The notes below the pieces were generated by a model. It saw only the letters and a program-made list of their open reading frames with translations, searched no databases and had not been told where the DNA came from. Of a stretch of DNA of 64,000 nt, positions 41,601 through 52,163 are shown in pieces (the stretch's first letter is position 1; every line of letters starts with the position of its first letter). Source of the stretch: Pisolithus tinctorius (lineage: Eukaryota; Basidiomycota; Agaricomycetes; Boletales; Pisolithaceae); assembly GCA_024663395.1 (NCBI GenBank), contig JANFAH010000049.1:62001-126000 (forward strand), read 5' to 3'. The position numbers were made by a program, and so were the translations under genes.

Positions 41601-42413
41601 ATCAAACGAGCGGTGTGGCGGAAGTTCTGTGGCCTTGTCTTTACTAAAGACATCAGTGAACTCATGATACTCAGGAGGAACCGAGGAGAGGTCAGGAGGC
41701 GGAGATGAAGTGGAGGACACACGAAGCTTCACATCATCAGCGGAAAGCTGTAAGCAGAACTGTCTAGAGCCAGGGAGAGCACAGGCTCTGACATATGCAG
41801 CAGCATTGATGAGTGAGACAAGCGGAGCGGAGCGTGGCGAGTCTGTCGGAGGTGCAGTCAGAGCTGCAAACGGAGTGGAGGGTGTCGGATCTGGAGCGGA
41901 GGTCGCAGCGGAAGGTGACGAAGGCGCCTGGGGTGTCGGCATTCCCTGTAACGATGGTTTGAACGATATACTGCCCAATACCCAGTCAATCGACGGATTG
42001 AAGCGGGTGAGCCAGTTGTGTCCTAGTACCAGTGAACATGAAGAATCCAACGGAGTAACATAAAATGAAACGGAATTGACATCACTGGAAGGAAAGCGGA
42101 GGGAAAGATCTACCTCTTGAGAAATGACAGCGTTTGTACTACCATCGAACAAGCGGAGTGGAATTGGCGGAGAAATGGAGGAAACAGGAATGGCATATTT
42201 TTTAATTACAGACAGGTCTACAAAGCAATGAGAAGAACCAGAATCGATCAACGCAGAAAAAGTATCAACAGAATAATCCGGAAGAGTTACAGACAGAAGT
42301 AAAGAGTTGGGACTAGAAAGAGCGGATGCGTTGAGTCGGATGTCTGGTGGCGCACAGTTGGGTTCAACGCTTCCTCCAGGCTGTGCGAGCTCCCTGGAGG
42401 AGCGGACTAATTT
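38693..42413 (-). pseudogene. pol: Pol of element A1 (protease-RT-RNase H-integrase-chromodomain), inactivated
   Basis: In the -1 frame relative to gag. Protease [10 protein letters not shown] is at about 42230, reverse transcriptase 41100-41500, RNase H TDASDYAIAG about 40640, integrase zinc finger (H-H-C-C, ending SCTACG) about 39860-39960, integrase MDF and EGDGQTEQTNQT blocks, and a chromodomain EVSEILDSKV...YLVRWAGY about 38780-38920. Defects: TGA 41163-41165 replaces the Arg of FQRF; the catalytic YLDD box reads YLND (codon 41106-41108, a G-to-A at a CpG); and a 2-nt loss in a TC repeat near 39355 shifts frame before the GPY/chromodomain part. The stop and the catalytic change fit CpG deamination. 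Confidence 0.9.
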
Positions 42414-43690
42414 TTTGGCTCTGCCTGCTCCGCAGGCGGAGTAGGCAGAGTTCCAGCCATAGCTGCATGGGCTTTGGCTGCACGAGAGGTGGACTTGGGA
42501 CAGTCCTTAGCGGAGTGGCCAGCCTCGCCACAGAAGAGGCAGAGGTTGTTTTTCATCCTGCGCTGGCGCTCAGTGGAGGTGAGTTTGCCATCCTTACCCA
42601 GAAGGTGGGCAATATCGGACTTAGACGTGTCGGACTTGGGTGGATCTTTCTGCCTGCCCTTGCCCTTGGTGTCGGACTTTGGAGTGGAGGCGGAGGATGA
42701 CGATTTACTCTTGTTGTCGGAGTTGGAGGACTGCGACTTGTCGGGGGTGGACTTGGAGGTGCATGAGATCTCTGCTTTGCGCTCCCAGTAGCGTGCATCG
42801 ATGGTCTGGGCAAGTTCGCGGAGTTGTGCAAGGGTAGAAGGCCTACCGATGTGAGCGATCTCGTCTTTGATGCGGTCTGGAAGTCCGCTATAGAAGCAGT
42901 GGCGGAGTGCACTGACACCGTAGTCCTTGACTTGCGAAGCCCAGTGATTGAACTCCACGACATATTTGGTAATATGAGAACTGTCCTTCATGGTAAGGTT
43001 CTTGAGTTGTTGGACAGCATCTGCTATAGCATCGTGCGGACCAAAATTAGCTGTGAGCTCTTGTAAGAACTCATGGTAGTCGTCCATCCAGAGTGGGCGG
43101 TCATAGTTGTCGGGGTTTAGCAAATCTGGCTCAAACCAAGCCAGGGCCATACCCTTAAGATAAGATTGAGTGAAGGTAACCTTGGCTCTGTTGGAGCGGA
43201 ATGCATGGGGGCGGTCTTGGAAGTTCAGCTCACACTGAATGAGGAACTCGTGGAGTTTTTTAGGGTTGGAGCCGTTGAAGGTATCAGGCTCACGGACTTT
43301 GGTTTTCGGAGCAGAGTCCCCAGTGCGCGAACTAGACTGCGCAAGTGCATGGACAGCTCTAGCAAGAGCTACGAGGGGATCCTCTGGCGGCTCAGCCGGG
43401 TCTTCAGGGATATCCCCATCACCGCTGCCCCCGCCGTTGGGGTCACCATCAGGGTAGTCAGGGTTGGGGTCAGGTCCATCATCTCGGTTACGAGGAGACG
43501 GAGTATGGAAGGCTGATGGGTGGAGGTCGGAGTGACCAGCTTGCGAAGCACTTTTGCCTTCAGTGCGAGAGCGGCATTGAGCAGAGAAGGATTGGAACTG
43601 TTCGACGATGGAAGGGAGTCGACGCAGATTAGCTAGCGCTGCAGCGAGGTTCTCAGCGACCTCTCTTTGGGATTGAGCTCAAGTTCTCAT
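42407..43690 (-). pseudogene. gag: Gag of element A1, stop at codon 4
   Basis: ATG 43688-43690; the fourth codon is TGA (43679-43681) where A2 has CGA. The rest of the frame stays open for over 420 codons to TAG 42407-42409. Recognisable parts are the acidic Asp/Pro/Gly-rich N-terminal region, the retrotransposon gag core ([24 protein letters not shown]), a Ser/Lys linker and a CCHC zinc knuckle [14 protein letters not shown] near 42500. The single stop fits a C-to-T change at CpG. Confidence 0.88.
42410..42416 (-). promoter_or_regulatory. -1 frameshift slippery heptamer, A1 gag-pol
   Basis: Element sense reads A-AAA-AAT followed directly by the gag stop TAG. Slipping back by one base enters the pol frame, which is then open into protease. 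The same arrangement occurs in A2 (58423-58429) and in C as A-AAA-AAA (47613-47619). Confidence 0.7.
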
Positions 43691-43738
43691 GATGGCATAA
43701 GTTTTTTGGAAGACAGAAAAGGAGACCGTACAAGTGTG

Positions 43739-43749
43739 AGTACGAATAT
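43739..43749 (-). promoter_or_regulatory. Self-priming primer-binding site of A1
   Basis: Two bases inside the 5' LTR, element sense ATATTCGTACT. It is the exact complement of AGTACGAATAT at 44038-44048 in the LTR, which lies 33 nt after the start of a TATAAAA box and so is the predicted first 11 nt of the mRNA. This is the Tf1 self-priming arrangement and not a tRNA primer site. Confidence 0.75.
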
Positions 43750-43751
43750 AC

Positions 43752-44465
43752 TGTCAAGTCCGGGCCTACTCCGATCAACTCCGACACTTAACAAGGTCTA
43801 GAGAAGGGTCCAGAAGCAAGTCCGACACAGAAGAACAGAACTCCGACTAGCGGAGTGGTGGCAGGAACAAAGTCCGCCGAGACAGAGGCGGAGCAGAGTG
43901 AGGGCGTCGGGTTTAGCTCGTGCGCTACCCCCTTGCACGATCTCAGCCCTCGTATTTCAGAGGGAGAGTACAGACAGATAGTCGGAGATAACTCCGACAG
44001 ACAGAAGATGGAATCAGAGGGAGTAGGAACTAAGTTGATATTCGTACTGAAGAACAGCAGAGTACAGTACATGCTTTTATACTGCTATGGAGGTACAGTA
44101 ACTGGAATCGGAACTGACATATGGAGACTCATAAATTTTCAAGTAAAATTTCCTGGATGACGAATGAAGGGTAGACGGAGGACATATGAACGGGTAACAC
44201 AGAACATCTAGAAAAGGAAATAGTCCAGACACTGGACCATGCGGTGAGCGCACTGCAGAGTACCTGACTGCGAAGGTAGTCACATGACCCCTCAGAGAAC
44301 GGACCGCTTGGTCCGGTAGGAGAGTAACACAAGTCCAACAACAGTCGGAGCGGAGATGGTTCGTAGATGACAGAAGGTGGGCGGAGTTGGTGCGGAGTGA
44401 GCGAATGACCGGTGGAAAAGGTTGCGGAGTGAGTAAAGACCTATGACGAACGCACGGTTATGACA
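43752..44465 (-). repeat. 5' LTR of element A1
   Basis: 714 bp. It carries the TATAAAA promoter box (complement near 44075-44081) and the predicted transcript start at 44048. Confidence 0.92.
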
Positions 44466-44688
44466 ATAGGGTTCCGCCCTCGTGTCGGTTTTCTCCATTC
44501 TTCTGCTCCTTTGGTATTTACCCTCTCTTCCTCGTTGTAGTAGTTTCCTTGTCTCAGTTAAGGTCCCCATCATCCCTACCCTCTATCCCTTGTGTCAGAA
44601 GGACTCTAACCCACTATACACTTATTGGTTTACATTCTGTACTGCACTGCCCTTGACCTACATCATATATAAGGCCACGTAGTACTCC
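44466..44688 (-). repeat. B-family solo LTR copy (i), second segment
   Basis: Continues directly from 36343 when A1 and one ATAGG are removed. It is interrupted again at 44688 by B copy (ii). Confidence 0.8.
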
Positions 44689-45520
44689 TGTCAAAGTTGG
44701 ACAACACCCCTGGCTCCTTCTTAGGGCGGAGTTGGAGCGGGTTGGGCTGCGGAGTACAGCGGTCAAAGTCCGAAGCGAATCCGACCACTGGGTGGTGAGA
44801 TATTCGACGAACAGTGAGTGGAGGGGTATGAAGGGAAGTTTCGGAGGCTGAGGTCGGAGTCGGAGTCGGAGGTCAGATGAGAGGGCGTTGGGTTCAGCTA
44901 GTGCGCTGCCCCCTTGCGCGAGCTCAGCCCTCGTATTTCAGAGGTGGAGCGGACTCAGAGGAAGTGGAGACAAAACTCCAGAGGGGACTGAGAGAGAGTC
45001 GAAGGTGGGGACTTTATTCGATATTCGTACTGATTACATCGGAGTACTATGTGGCCTTATATACAATGTAGGTCAAGGGCAGTGCAGTACGGAATGTAAA
45101 CCAATAAGTGTATAGTGGGTTAGAGTCCTTCTGACACAAGGGATAGAGGGTAGGGATGACGGGGACCTTAACTGAGACAAAGAAACTACTACAATGAGGA
45201 AGAGAGGGTAAACACCGAAGGAGCGGAAGAATGGAGAAAACCGACATGAGGGTGGAACCCTATCTAGAATGCAGGGCCACAAGTCTGACAGCCCACATGA
45301 CCAACCTTAGGGCGGAGTTCAGCGGAGTTGGTCAGAACATGGACAGGGGACCTCGGAGAGGTGTGGAGATGTGTCGGGAGGGTTGGAGGAGCATGGGAAC
45401 ACGTCGGAGGAGGGCGGAGAAGCGTGGGAACATGTCAGAAGAGGGCAGAGAAGTGCGGGAACACATCGGAGGAGGGCGGAGTAGGTGTTAGGGGCTTACA
45501 CTGGTGTCATGGCCATGACA
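44689..45520 (+). repeat. B-family solo LTR copy (ii), target duplication ACTCC
   Basis: 832 bp from TGTCAAAGTT to CCATGACA as read on the plus strand, flanked by perfect ACTCC at 44684-44688 and 45521-45525. It inserted into B copy (i). The LTR's own sense is the minus strand: a TATATAA box near 45060 precedes AGTACGAATAT, the same transcript-start word as in family A. Confidence 0.85.
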
Positions 45521-45878
45521 ACTCCAATGTAGTCAGTATGAATATCGAATAAAGTCCCCACCTTTGACTCCCTCTCAGTCCCCTCCAGAGTTTCATCTCC
45601 ACTTCCTCTGAGTCCGCTCCACCTCTGAAATATGAGGGCTGAGCTCGCACAAGGGGGCAGCGCACTAGCTGAACCCAACACCCTCTCGTCCAACCTCCAG
45701 CTCTGACTCTGACCTCAGCCTCCGAAAACTTCCCTTCATACCCCTCTGCTCACTGTTCGTCGAATATCTTGCCACCCAGTGGTCAGATTCACTTCGGACT
45801 TTGACTGCTGTACTCCGCAGCCCAACCCGCTCCAACTCCGCCCTAAGAAGGAGCCAGGGGTGTTGTCCGACTTTGACA
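45521..45878 (-). repeat. B-family solo LTR copy (i), third segment
   Basis: Completes copy (i), ending GTCCGACTTTGACA at 45878, followed by CCAGC, the second target-duplication half in the LTR of C. Confidence 0.78.
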
Positions 45879-46171
45879 CCAGCACAGACCGGTCTCCAGT
45901 GCTATGTTACACTTAGGTTACTGCTAGTATTTAAGCCATAGGACATTCTGTTTAGCCTCAGTCTGAAATCAAACTAGTTCTCATCTTAACCTGGTCTCCC
46001 TGATCCTCTGTCTTCTGCTTCTTGACCAGACTATGGCCCATGCAAGGGAATAGCACTGCACCATCAGTTGCTAAGTCCAACAGTCCAAACCTCTTAGTAA
46101 CTCATATTACCCTCTGACCCCTGACTGGACTCTGGACCAGCCTTGGACTGGTAAGAGACCCAGACTTAACA
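45879..46171 (+). repeat. 5' LTR of element C, right half
   Basis: Contains a TATTTAA box at 45928-45934 and the predicted transcript start AGTCTGAAAT at 45960-45969, 32 nt downstream. Ends TTAACA at 46171. Confidence 0.72.
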
Positions 46172-46173
46172 GT

Positions 46174-46183
46174 ATTTCAGACT
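46174..46183 (+). promoter_or_regulatory. Self-priming primer-binding site of element C
   Basis: ATTTCAGACT, two bases after the 5' LTR, is the exact complement of AGTCTGAAAT at 45960-45969. Both members differ from those of family A, but the pairing is retained. Confidence 0.7.
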
Positions 46184-46239
46184 CACACTTGTGTGGGTCA
46201 CCACCTTTCTGTCCAAGTCTTGAACAATACTCTCTCAGC

Positions 46240-47622
46240 ATGCCTACCCAAACTAGAACCCAAGCAGCATGGGCATGTGCTACCACCAACCCAGATTCCA
46301 CCTCAGCAGTTGACTTGCACTGCACTGCTGCCCTGGTGTCCTTAGGGACAGCCAGAAGGTCGCCCAGTGAAGTCAATAACTTCAGGGGCTTCTCAGCCTG
46401 TAAATCCACTACCCCCATCCCTAATCAACCTCTCACACCCACTAATGATCTGGATGATGAACCAGACCCGGATGAACCAGATGACTTCAATCCCAGTGGT
46501 AATGACTCCAGTGATGATGGTCCTGGCAATGATGGGCTGGGAGATGACCTGGATAATGATGATGATGAACCCCTCCCAGAAGATGATGTCGAGCCAGGTG
46601 TAACTGTGCTGGACAACCTTGCTAAAGCCATTGAGCTCCTCACATGCAATGCTCGCACTGGCTCTGAGTCATCCTCCAGAACCAAGTTGTGCAAACCAGA
46701 CACCTTCGATGGGACAGACCCAAAGAAGCTGCACGCATTTCTTATCCAGTGTGAACTTAACTCCTGGGACTGGCCCCAGGCCTTTCAAAGTGATCAAGCC
46801 AAGGTCACTTTCATGCAGTCATTCCTGAAAGGGATGGCTCTCGAGTGGTTCGAACCGGACTTACTTGGGACTGAAGACCTGGAGGACTGGCCCTACTGGA
46901 TGGACTCTTGGAAGGAGTTTGTCATAGAACTTCAAACTACTTTTGGACCCCATGACCTGGTGGCTGACACTGAAAGCCAGCTAGACCACCTCCAGATGAA
47001 AGATAATCACCGGGTCAACAAGTACGTGGTCAAATTCAACTGGCTTGCCTCACAAGTCCAGGGATATGGTGATGGTGCTCTGCGCCACTTCTTCTACACT
47101 GGTCTCCCCAACCATATCAAAGATGAGGTCTGCTGGGTCGGCAAACCAAGAACCCTTCACAAGCTTTGCCACCTAGCCCAGGAGGTTGATGCACGTTACT
47201 GGGAGCGCAAAGAGGAGGTTCAGTGGTCCAGTAAGCACCAGGGGTCATCTTCTGGTAGCAAGTCTACTCCCAACCCTGGTCACAACAATCAGTCTGGGCC
47301 TGGTCAAGAGAAATCCAAGACTGGCAATATCCCTGGAAATAGCAACTCCAGTAACCAATCCCAGTCCAAACCCACCTCAACCAGTCAGACTGGCTCTAAC
47401 ACACTCAAGCCAGACTCAAACAAACTGGGCAAGGATGGCAAGTTGACACCGGAGGAGCACAAGTGTCATAGAGACAATAACCTCTGTATGTTCTGTGGGG
47501 GAACCAGACATTTCACAGATAAGTGTCCCAAGAAAGCTGGGAAAGCCAAAGCTCATGCTGTGGCCACCTCTGAGGCAGCACTGGCCTCAACCTTGGGCTC
47601 TGCCCCTGAGGCAAAAAAATAG
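46240..47622 (+). CDS. gag: Gag of element C
   Basis: Open for 460 codons from ATG 46240 (MPTQTRTQAAWACATTNPD) to TAG 47620-47622. An acidic Asp/Pro-rich region (about 46440-46600), the gag core (CELNSWDWPQAFQSD, WMDSWKEFVIELQTTFGPHD) and a CCHC knuckle CMFCGGTRHFTDKC (about 47488-47530) are visible. The knuckle keeps its four ligands but the usual Gly-His context is changed to TRH. Codons are CpG-poor compared with A2. The reading frame is intact, yet the element is surely old, so the protein may not be functional. Confidence 0.85.
   Translation: MPTQTRTQAAWACATTNPDSTSAVDLHCTAALVSLGTARRSPSEVNNFRGFSACKSTTPIPNQPLTPTNDLDDEPDPDEPDDFNPSGNDSSDDGPGNDGLGDDLDNDDDEPLPEDDVEPGVTVLDNLAKAIELLTCNARTGSESSSRTKLCKPDTFDGTDPKKLHAFLIQCELNSWDWPQAFQSDQAKVTFMQSFLKGMALEWFEPDLLGTEDLEDWPYWMDSWKEFVIELQTTFGPHDLVADTESQLDHLQMKDNHRVNKYVVKFNWLASQVQGYGDGALRHFFYTGLPNHIKDEVCWVGKPRTLHKLCHLAQEVDARYWERKEEVQWSSKHQGSSSGSKSTPNPGHNNQSGPGQEKSKTGNIPGNSNSSNQSQSKPTSTSQTGSNTLKPDSNKLGKDGKLTPEEHKCHRDNNLCMFCGGTRHFTDKCPKKAGKAKAHAVATSEAALASTLGSAPEAKK
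47613..47619 (+). promoter_or_regulatory. -1 frameshift slippery heptamer, C gag-pol
   Basis: A-AAA-AAA immediately before the gag TAG at 47620. The -1 frame is open from here into the pol frame. Confidence 0.65.
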
Positions 47623-50600
47623 GTAGCAGCTCTCAGGACTCTGCACAGACTGAGAGCTGCATTGACTCTGGCTGTGCACCCACAGAGGCTCATCTCAACG
47701 TGTCCACTCTTTCTAATCCAAACTCATTAACCCCCCATGTTTCTATTGTCAGTCATGATTTACCCCGGTTCCATACACTAGTGGACTCTGGTTCCACACA
47801 TAGCTTCATAGATAAAGACTTTGTTAATCAACACTCTTTTGCCCCTTATCCCGTGTCCCCTATCCAACTCCAGCTCTTTGATGGGTCATCAAGTTTCATT
47901 ATCACCCAAGCAGTAGATCTTTTGGTTCAATTTGCGACTGGCAATGTCACCCTGGTAACCCTGTTTCTAGCCCTGTTGGATTCTGAATGTAAGATGGTCC
48001 TTGGACATGACTGGCTCACCTGCTACAATCCATTGATTGATTGGGTATTGAGCAGTCTAACTTTCCAGACATCTACAGGAGGAATGCCAACCCTGTTGAC
48101 ACCCCCTGCCACACTGGTCTTAACCAGTCTTCCCAAACCTGGTCTACCTGACCAACCCAACCCTGGCCCCATGCCATCTGTACCATCTGTTGACTCACCA
48201 GTTTGCACCCCCCTGAAAGCTCCCCCTATCACCCTGATCAATGCAGCTGCATATGTACATGCTTGCAAACTAGAGGGATCCACCCAATTCCAACTCCATC
48301 TATGCCCATTGGACCCAGTCCTGGCCTGGTCTACCTCTACTGGTCCTCCACCAGACCTGGCCAGTGTACCAAGGGACTACCACAACTTTGCTGACATCTT
48401 TAGCAAAGCCAAGGCTTCTACTCTCCCCCCACACCAGGAGTATGACCTTAAGATCGAATTGGAAGAGGGTACTACACCACCTGTAGGAACCATCTACTCG
48501 CTATCCCCAGTCAAGCTGCAAGCTCTCTGGGCCTTCATCGACGAAAACCTGACTACCAGTTTCATCTGGCCCACCTCTTCCCCCTACGCTGCACTGGTCC
48601 TCTTCATAAAGAAGAAGGACAGCTCACTCTGGTTATGTGTTGACTTCTGGGGCCTTAACAAGCTCACCAAGAAGGACCGGTATCCCCTACCACTGATATC
48701 TGATCTACTTGACTCCCCTAGTTGTGCCAAAATCTACACCAAGATCGACTTAAGGCACATGTACCACCTCATCTGGATTGCACCTGGGGATGAGTGGAAA
48801 ACTGCCTTCAGAATGTGCTATGGGTCTTACAAGTGGTTGGTGATGCCTTTCGGTCTTACCAATGCCCTGGCCACCTTCCAGCGGTTCATCAATTCAATCT
48901 TTGCAGATATGCTAGATGTCTGTGTTGTCATCTACCTTGACGACATTTTAATCTACTCTGGAGATGAGTCATCACACAAGCAGCATGTCTGGGAGGTTCT
49001 TCGCCAGCTCTGGTTGCATGGCCTGTATGCCAAACTGGAGAAGTGTGAATTCCACTCAGACTCTGTGGAATACTTGGGTTACCACTTGTCCCTGGCCGGC
49101 CTTACCATGTCTTCAGAGAAAGTCAAAGCTATCTGCAACTGGCCTGAGCCCTGGAAGGTAGAGGACATTCAGTCCTTCCTGGGCTTTGCCAATTTCTATT
49201 GCCAGTTCATTTTTAACTACTTGGACATAGTGGTACCTCTAACCTGGTTGACATGCAAAGGTGCTCCCTGGAATTTTTCTGAGGAGTGCCACTGGTCTTT
49301 CAACAAACTCAAGCAGGCCTTCACCACTGCCCTGGTCCTAACTCACTTTTCCCTGGAAGCTCCTATTACCATCGAGACTGATGCTTCTGACTATGCCATA
49401 GCTGGTATTCTGTCCATCACTGGTGGTGATGGTCAAATCCAGCCAGTTGCATTCTATTCTCGCACCTTAACAGCCCCAGAGCTAAATTATGACACCCATG
49501 ATAAGGAGTTACTCGCAATCTTTGAAGCATTCTGGACATGGTGGCATTACTTAGAAGGCTCTGCAGTACTGGTTGATGTTGTCACTGATCACAAGAACCT
49601 GGAGTACTTCTCCACCTCAAAGGTTTTAACCTGGCGCCAGGCATGCTGGTCTGAGTTCTTGTCCCAGTTCAATATGGTTATCCGGTTCAGACCTGGTAAA
49701 CTCGGTACTAAGCCTGACACCCTAACTAGATGATGGGACATCTACCCCAAAGAGGGGGATAGCAACTATGCCTGGGTCAACCCACAGAATCTCAGACCAG
49801 TCTTCATGCAGGAACAGCTAGCCACCTCCCTGCACGCCACCTACCTTGAATACCTGGTCCTATGTGCCATTGCACTGATGGATGTGGAGAAGTTGCATAA
49901 TGATATTCTCTCAGCCCTACCCTCAGACCCAGTTGCCCAAGTCTGGTTCTCAGACACATCAGACTCCTGGTGGTCAGTTGATGACACTGGCTTCCTCTGT
50001 CTAGATGGAAGAATCTATGTACCGGACTCTAACGACCTTCACCTTCGTGTCTTGAGGTTTAAACATGATCACCCTTTATCCAGCCACTTCAGCCAGAATA
50101 GAACTCTAGAGCTCATCTGGCATGAGTACACTTGGCCTGGCCTAAGGACATTTGTCAAAGACTATGTCCAGTCTTGTACTACCTGTGCCTGGGCCAAGGT
50201 ACCCTGCCACTGGCCTTATGGCCTACTCAAACAACTCCCAGTTCCAGAGAAGCCATGGAATTCCATCTTGATGGATTTCATAGAGCAACTCCCAGCCTCA
50301 ACCAGCTTTACTGCCATCCTTGTTGTGGTCAACTGGCTCTCAAAGCAAGCCATCTTCATACCTACTCATGACACCATCACAGCCCCTGAGCTTGCCAAGC
50401 TCTTCCTCATGCATGTGTTCTCTAAGCATGGTGTACCAGCCCATGTAACCTCAGACCAGGGATCAGAGTTTGTGTCTCACTTCTTCTGGTCTCTAGGTAA
50501 AGCTCTAGACATGTGTCTACATTTCACCTCTGGGTATCACCCAGAGGGGGATGGTCAGACAGAGCGCACCAACCAGACCCTTGAACAGTATCTCCGGGTC

Positions 50601-51348
50601 TACTGCAACTATCAGCAGGACAACTGGGCCAAGTTACTACTGTTAGCTGAGTTTGCTTACAACAATGCACCCAGTGCTATGACTGGGGTATCACCCTTCT
50701 TTGCTAATAAGGGTTACCACCCTAATATATTGGTCTTCCCTGAGTGCAACCTCACATCCAACTGGGCTCATGATTATGCAGTTGACCTAGATTCACTGCA
50801 CCAGTACCTCTGTGAAGAAATGGCTCTTGCCCAGCAACACTACCAGGGACTGGCAGATGCCAAGCGCATGCTGGCCCCAGACTTCAAAGTGGGTGACAAT
50901 GTCTATGTAAAAGCCAAGTACTTCTGGTCAACCTGGTGTCACACACCAAAGGTGTTGTGGACATGGTTACAGCTGACTCTGCCTAACTCATCAATGAGTT
51001 GTGCACAATGCCCATGCATGCAGATGAAGACTAGAGGCCTCATGTGTAGAAAGACTGCTGGACATTAACAGTCATCCTTTGCACAAGAACGAGTTGTCAG
51101 TGCTAAAGAGAAAAGAGGAAGCAAGTTAAGCGTGCATTAAAGGTTTTTAGCACCCGTGTATGGCATTCCAGTTTTCATCATATCTCCACCATTTCCAAAG
51201 ATATCAACTTGGTTATCACACTCGCTTAAAGTGCTCAGCCCCACAATTCTTCCTTCCAAATTTGGAGAGGATCCTCGCACCCTACACATTTCTACAGCAC
51301 TCCATCCATCAGATGCTCATTTCGCTAAGTCCATCAATCATGGCCACC

Positions 51349-52163
51349 TGTCAAGGTCGGACAACACCCCTGGCTCCTTCTTAGGGCGGAGTTGGAGCGG
51401 GTTGGGCTGCGGAGTACAGCGGTCAAAGTCCGAAGCGAATCCGACCACTGGGTGGTGAGATATTCGACGAACAGTGAGCGGAGGGGTATGAAGGAAAGTC
51501 TTGGAGGCTGAGGTTGGAGTCAGAGTCGGAGGTCAGAGGTCGGAGGTCGGATGAGAGGGTGTTGGGTTCAGCTAGTGCGCTGCCCCCTTGCGCGAGCTCA
51601 GCCCTCGTATTCCAGAGGCGGAGCGGACTCAGAGGAAGTGGAGACGAAACTCCAGAGGGGACTGAGAGGGAGTCGAAGGTGGGGACTTTATTCGATATTC
51701 GTACTGATTACATCGGAGTACTACATGGCCTTATATACAATGTAGGTCAAGGGCGGTGCAGTACAGAATGTAAACCAATAAGTGTATAGTGGGTTAGAGC
51801 CCTTCTGACACAAGGGATAGAGAGTAGGGACGACGGGGACCTTAACTGAGACAAGGAAACTACTACAACGAGGAAGAGAGGGTAAATACCGAAGAAGCGG
51901 AAGAATGGAGAAAACCGACACGAGGGCGGAACCCTATCTAGGATGCAGGGCCGCAAGTCTGACAGCCCATGTGACCAACCTTAGGGCGGAGTTGAGCGGA
52001 GTTGGTCAGAACATGGACAGGGGAACTCGGAGAGGTGTGGAGATGTGTCGGGAGGGTCGGAGGAGCATGGGAACACGTCGGAGGAGGGCGGAGAAGTGCG
52101 GGAACATGTCGGAGGAGGGCGGAGTAGGTATTAGGGGCTTATGCTGGTGTCATGGTCATGACA
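51349..52163 (+). repeat. B-family solo LTR copy (iii), target duplication CCACC
   Basis: 815 bp from TGTCAAGGTC to GTCATGACA, flanked by perfect CCACC at 51344-51348 and 52164-52168. It lies inside element D. A TATATAA box (minus strand, near 51736) precedes AGTACGAATAT by about 32 nt. Confidence 0.88.

Larger units (their letters stand above)
36344..44465 (-). mobile_element. Element A1: full-length Ty3/gypsy chromovirus, 5-bp target duplication
   Basis: 8,122 bp with two 714-bp LTRs (36344-37057 and 43752-44465), both TGTCA...TGACA, and a perfect target duplication ATAGG at 36339-36343 and 44466-44470. Minus-strand order from the 5' LTR: self-complementary primer-binding site, gag, -1 frameshift site, pol (protease, reverse transcriptase, RNase H, integrase, chromodomain), an antisense two-exon gene, polypurine tract, 3' LTR. 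Hand comparison of the LTRs gives about 20 differences, all transitions at CpG sites. Gag and pol carry inactivating changes (see their entries), so it is not autonomous now. Confidence 0.92.

Noticed and set aside
45521..45878. An independent fourth B LTR
   Set aside because: It joins 44688 and 36343 perfectly once the two insertions and their target duplications are removed, so it is the third piece of copy (i).
47700..51068. A Trp-rich novel protein family in element C
   Set aside because: The Trp and Cys residues sit where related pol proteins have Arg and follow from CpG deamination of Arg codons.
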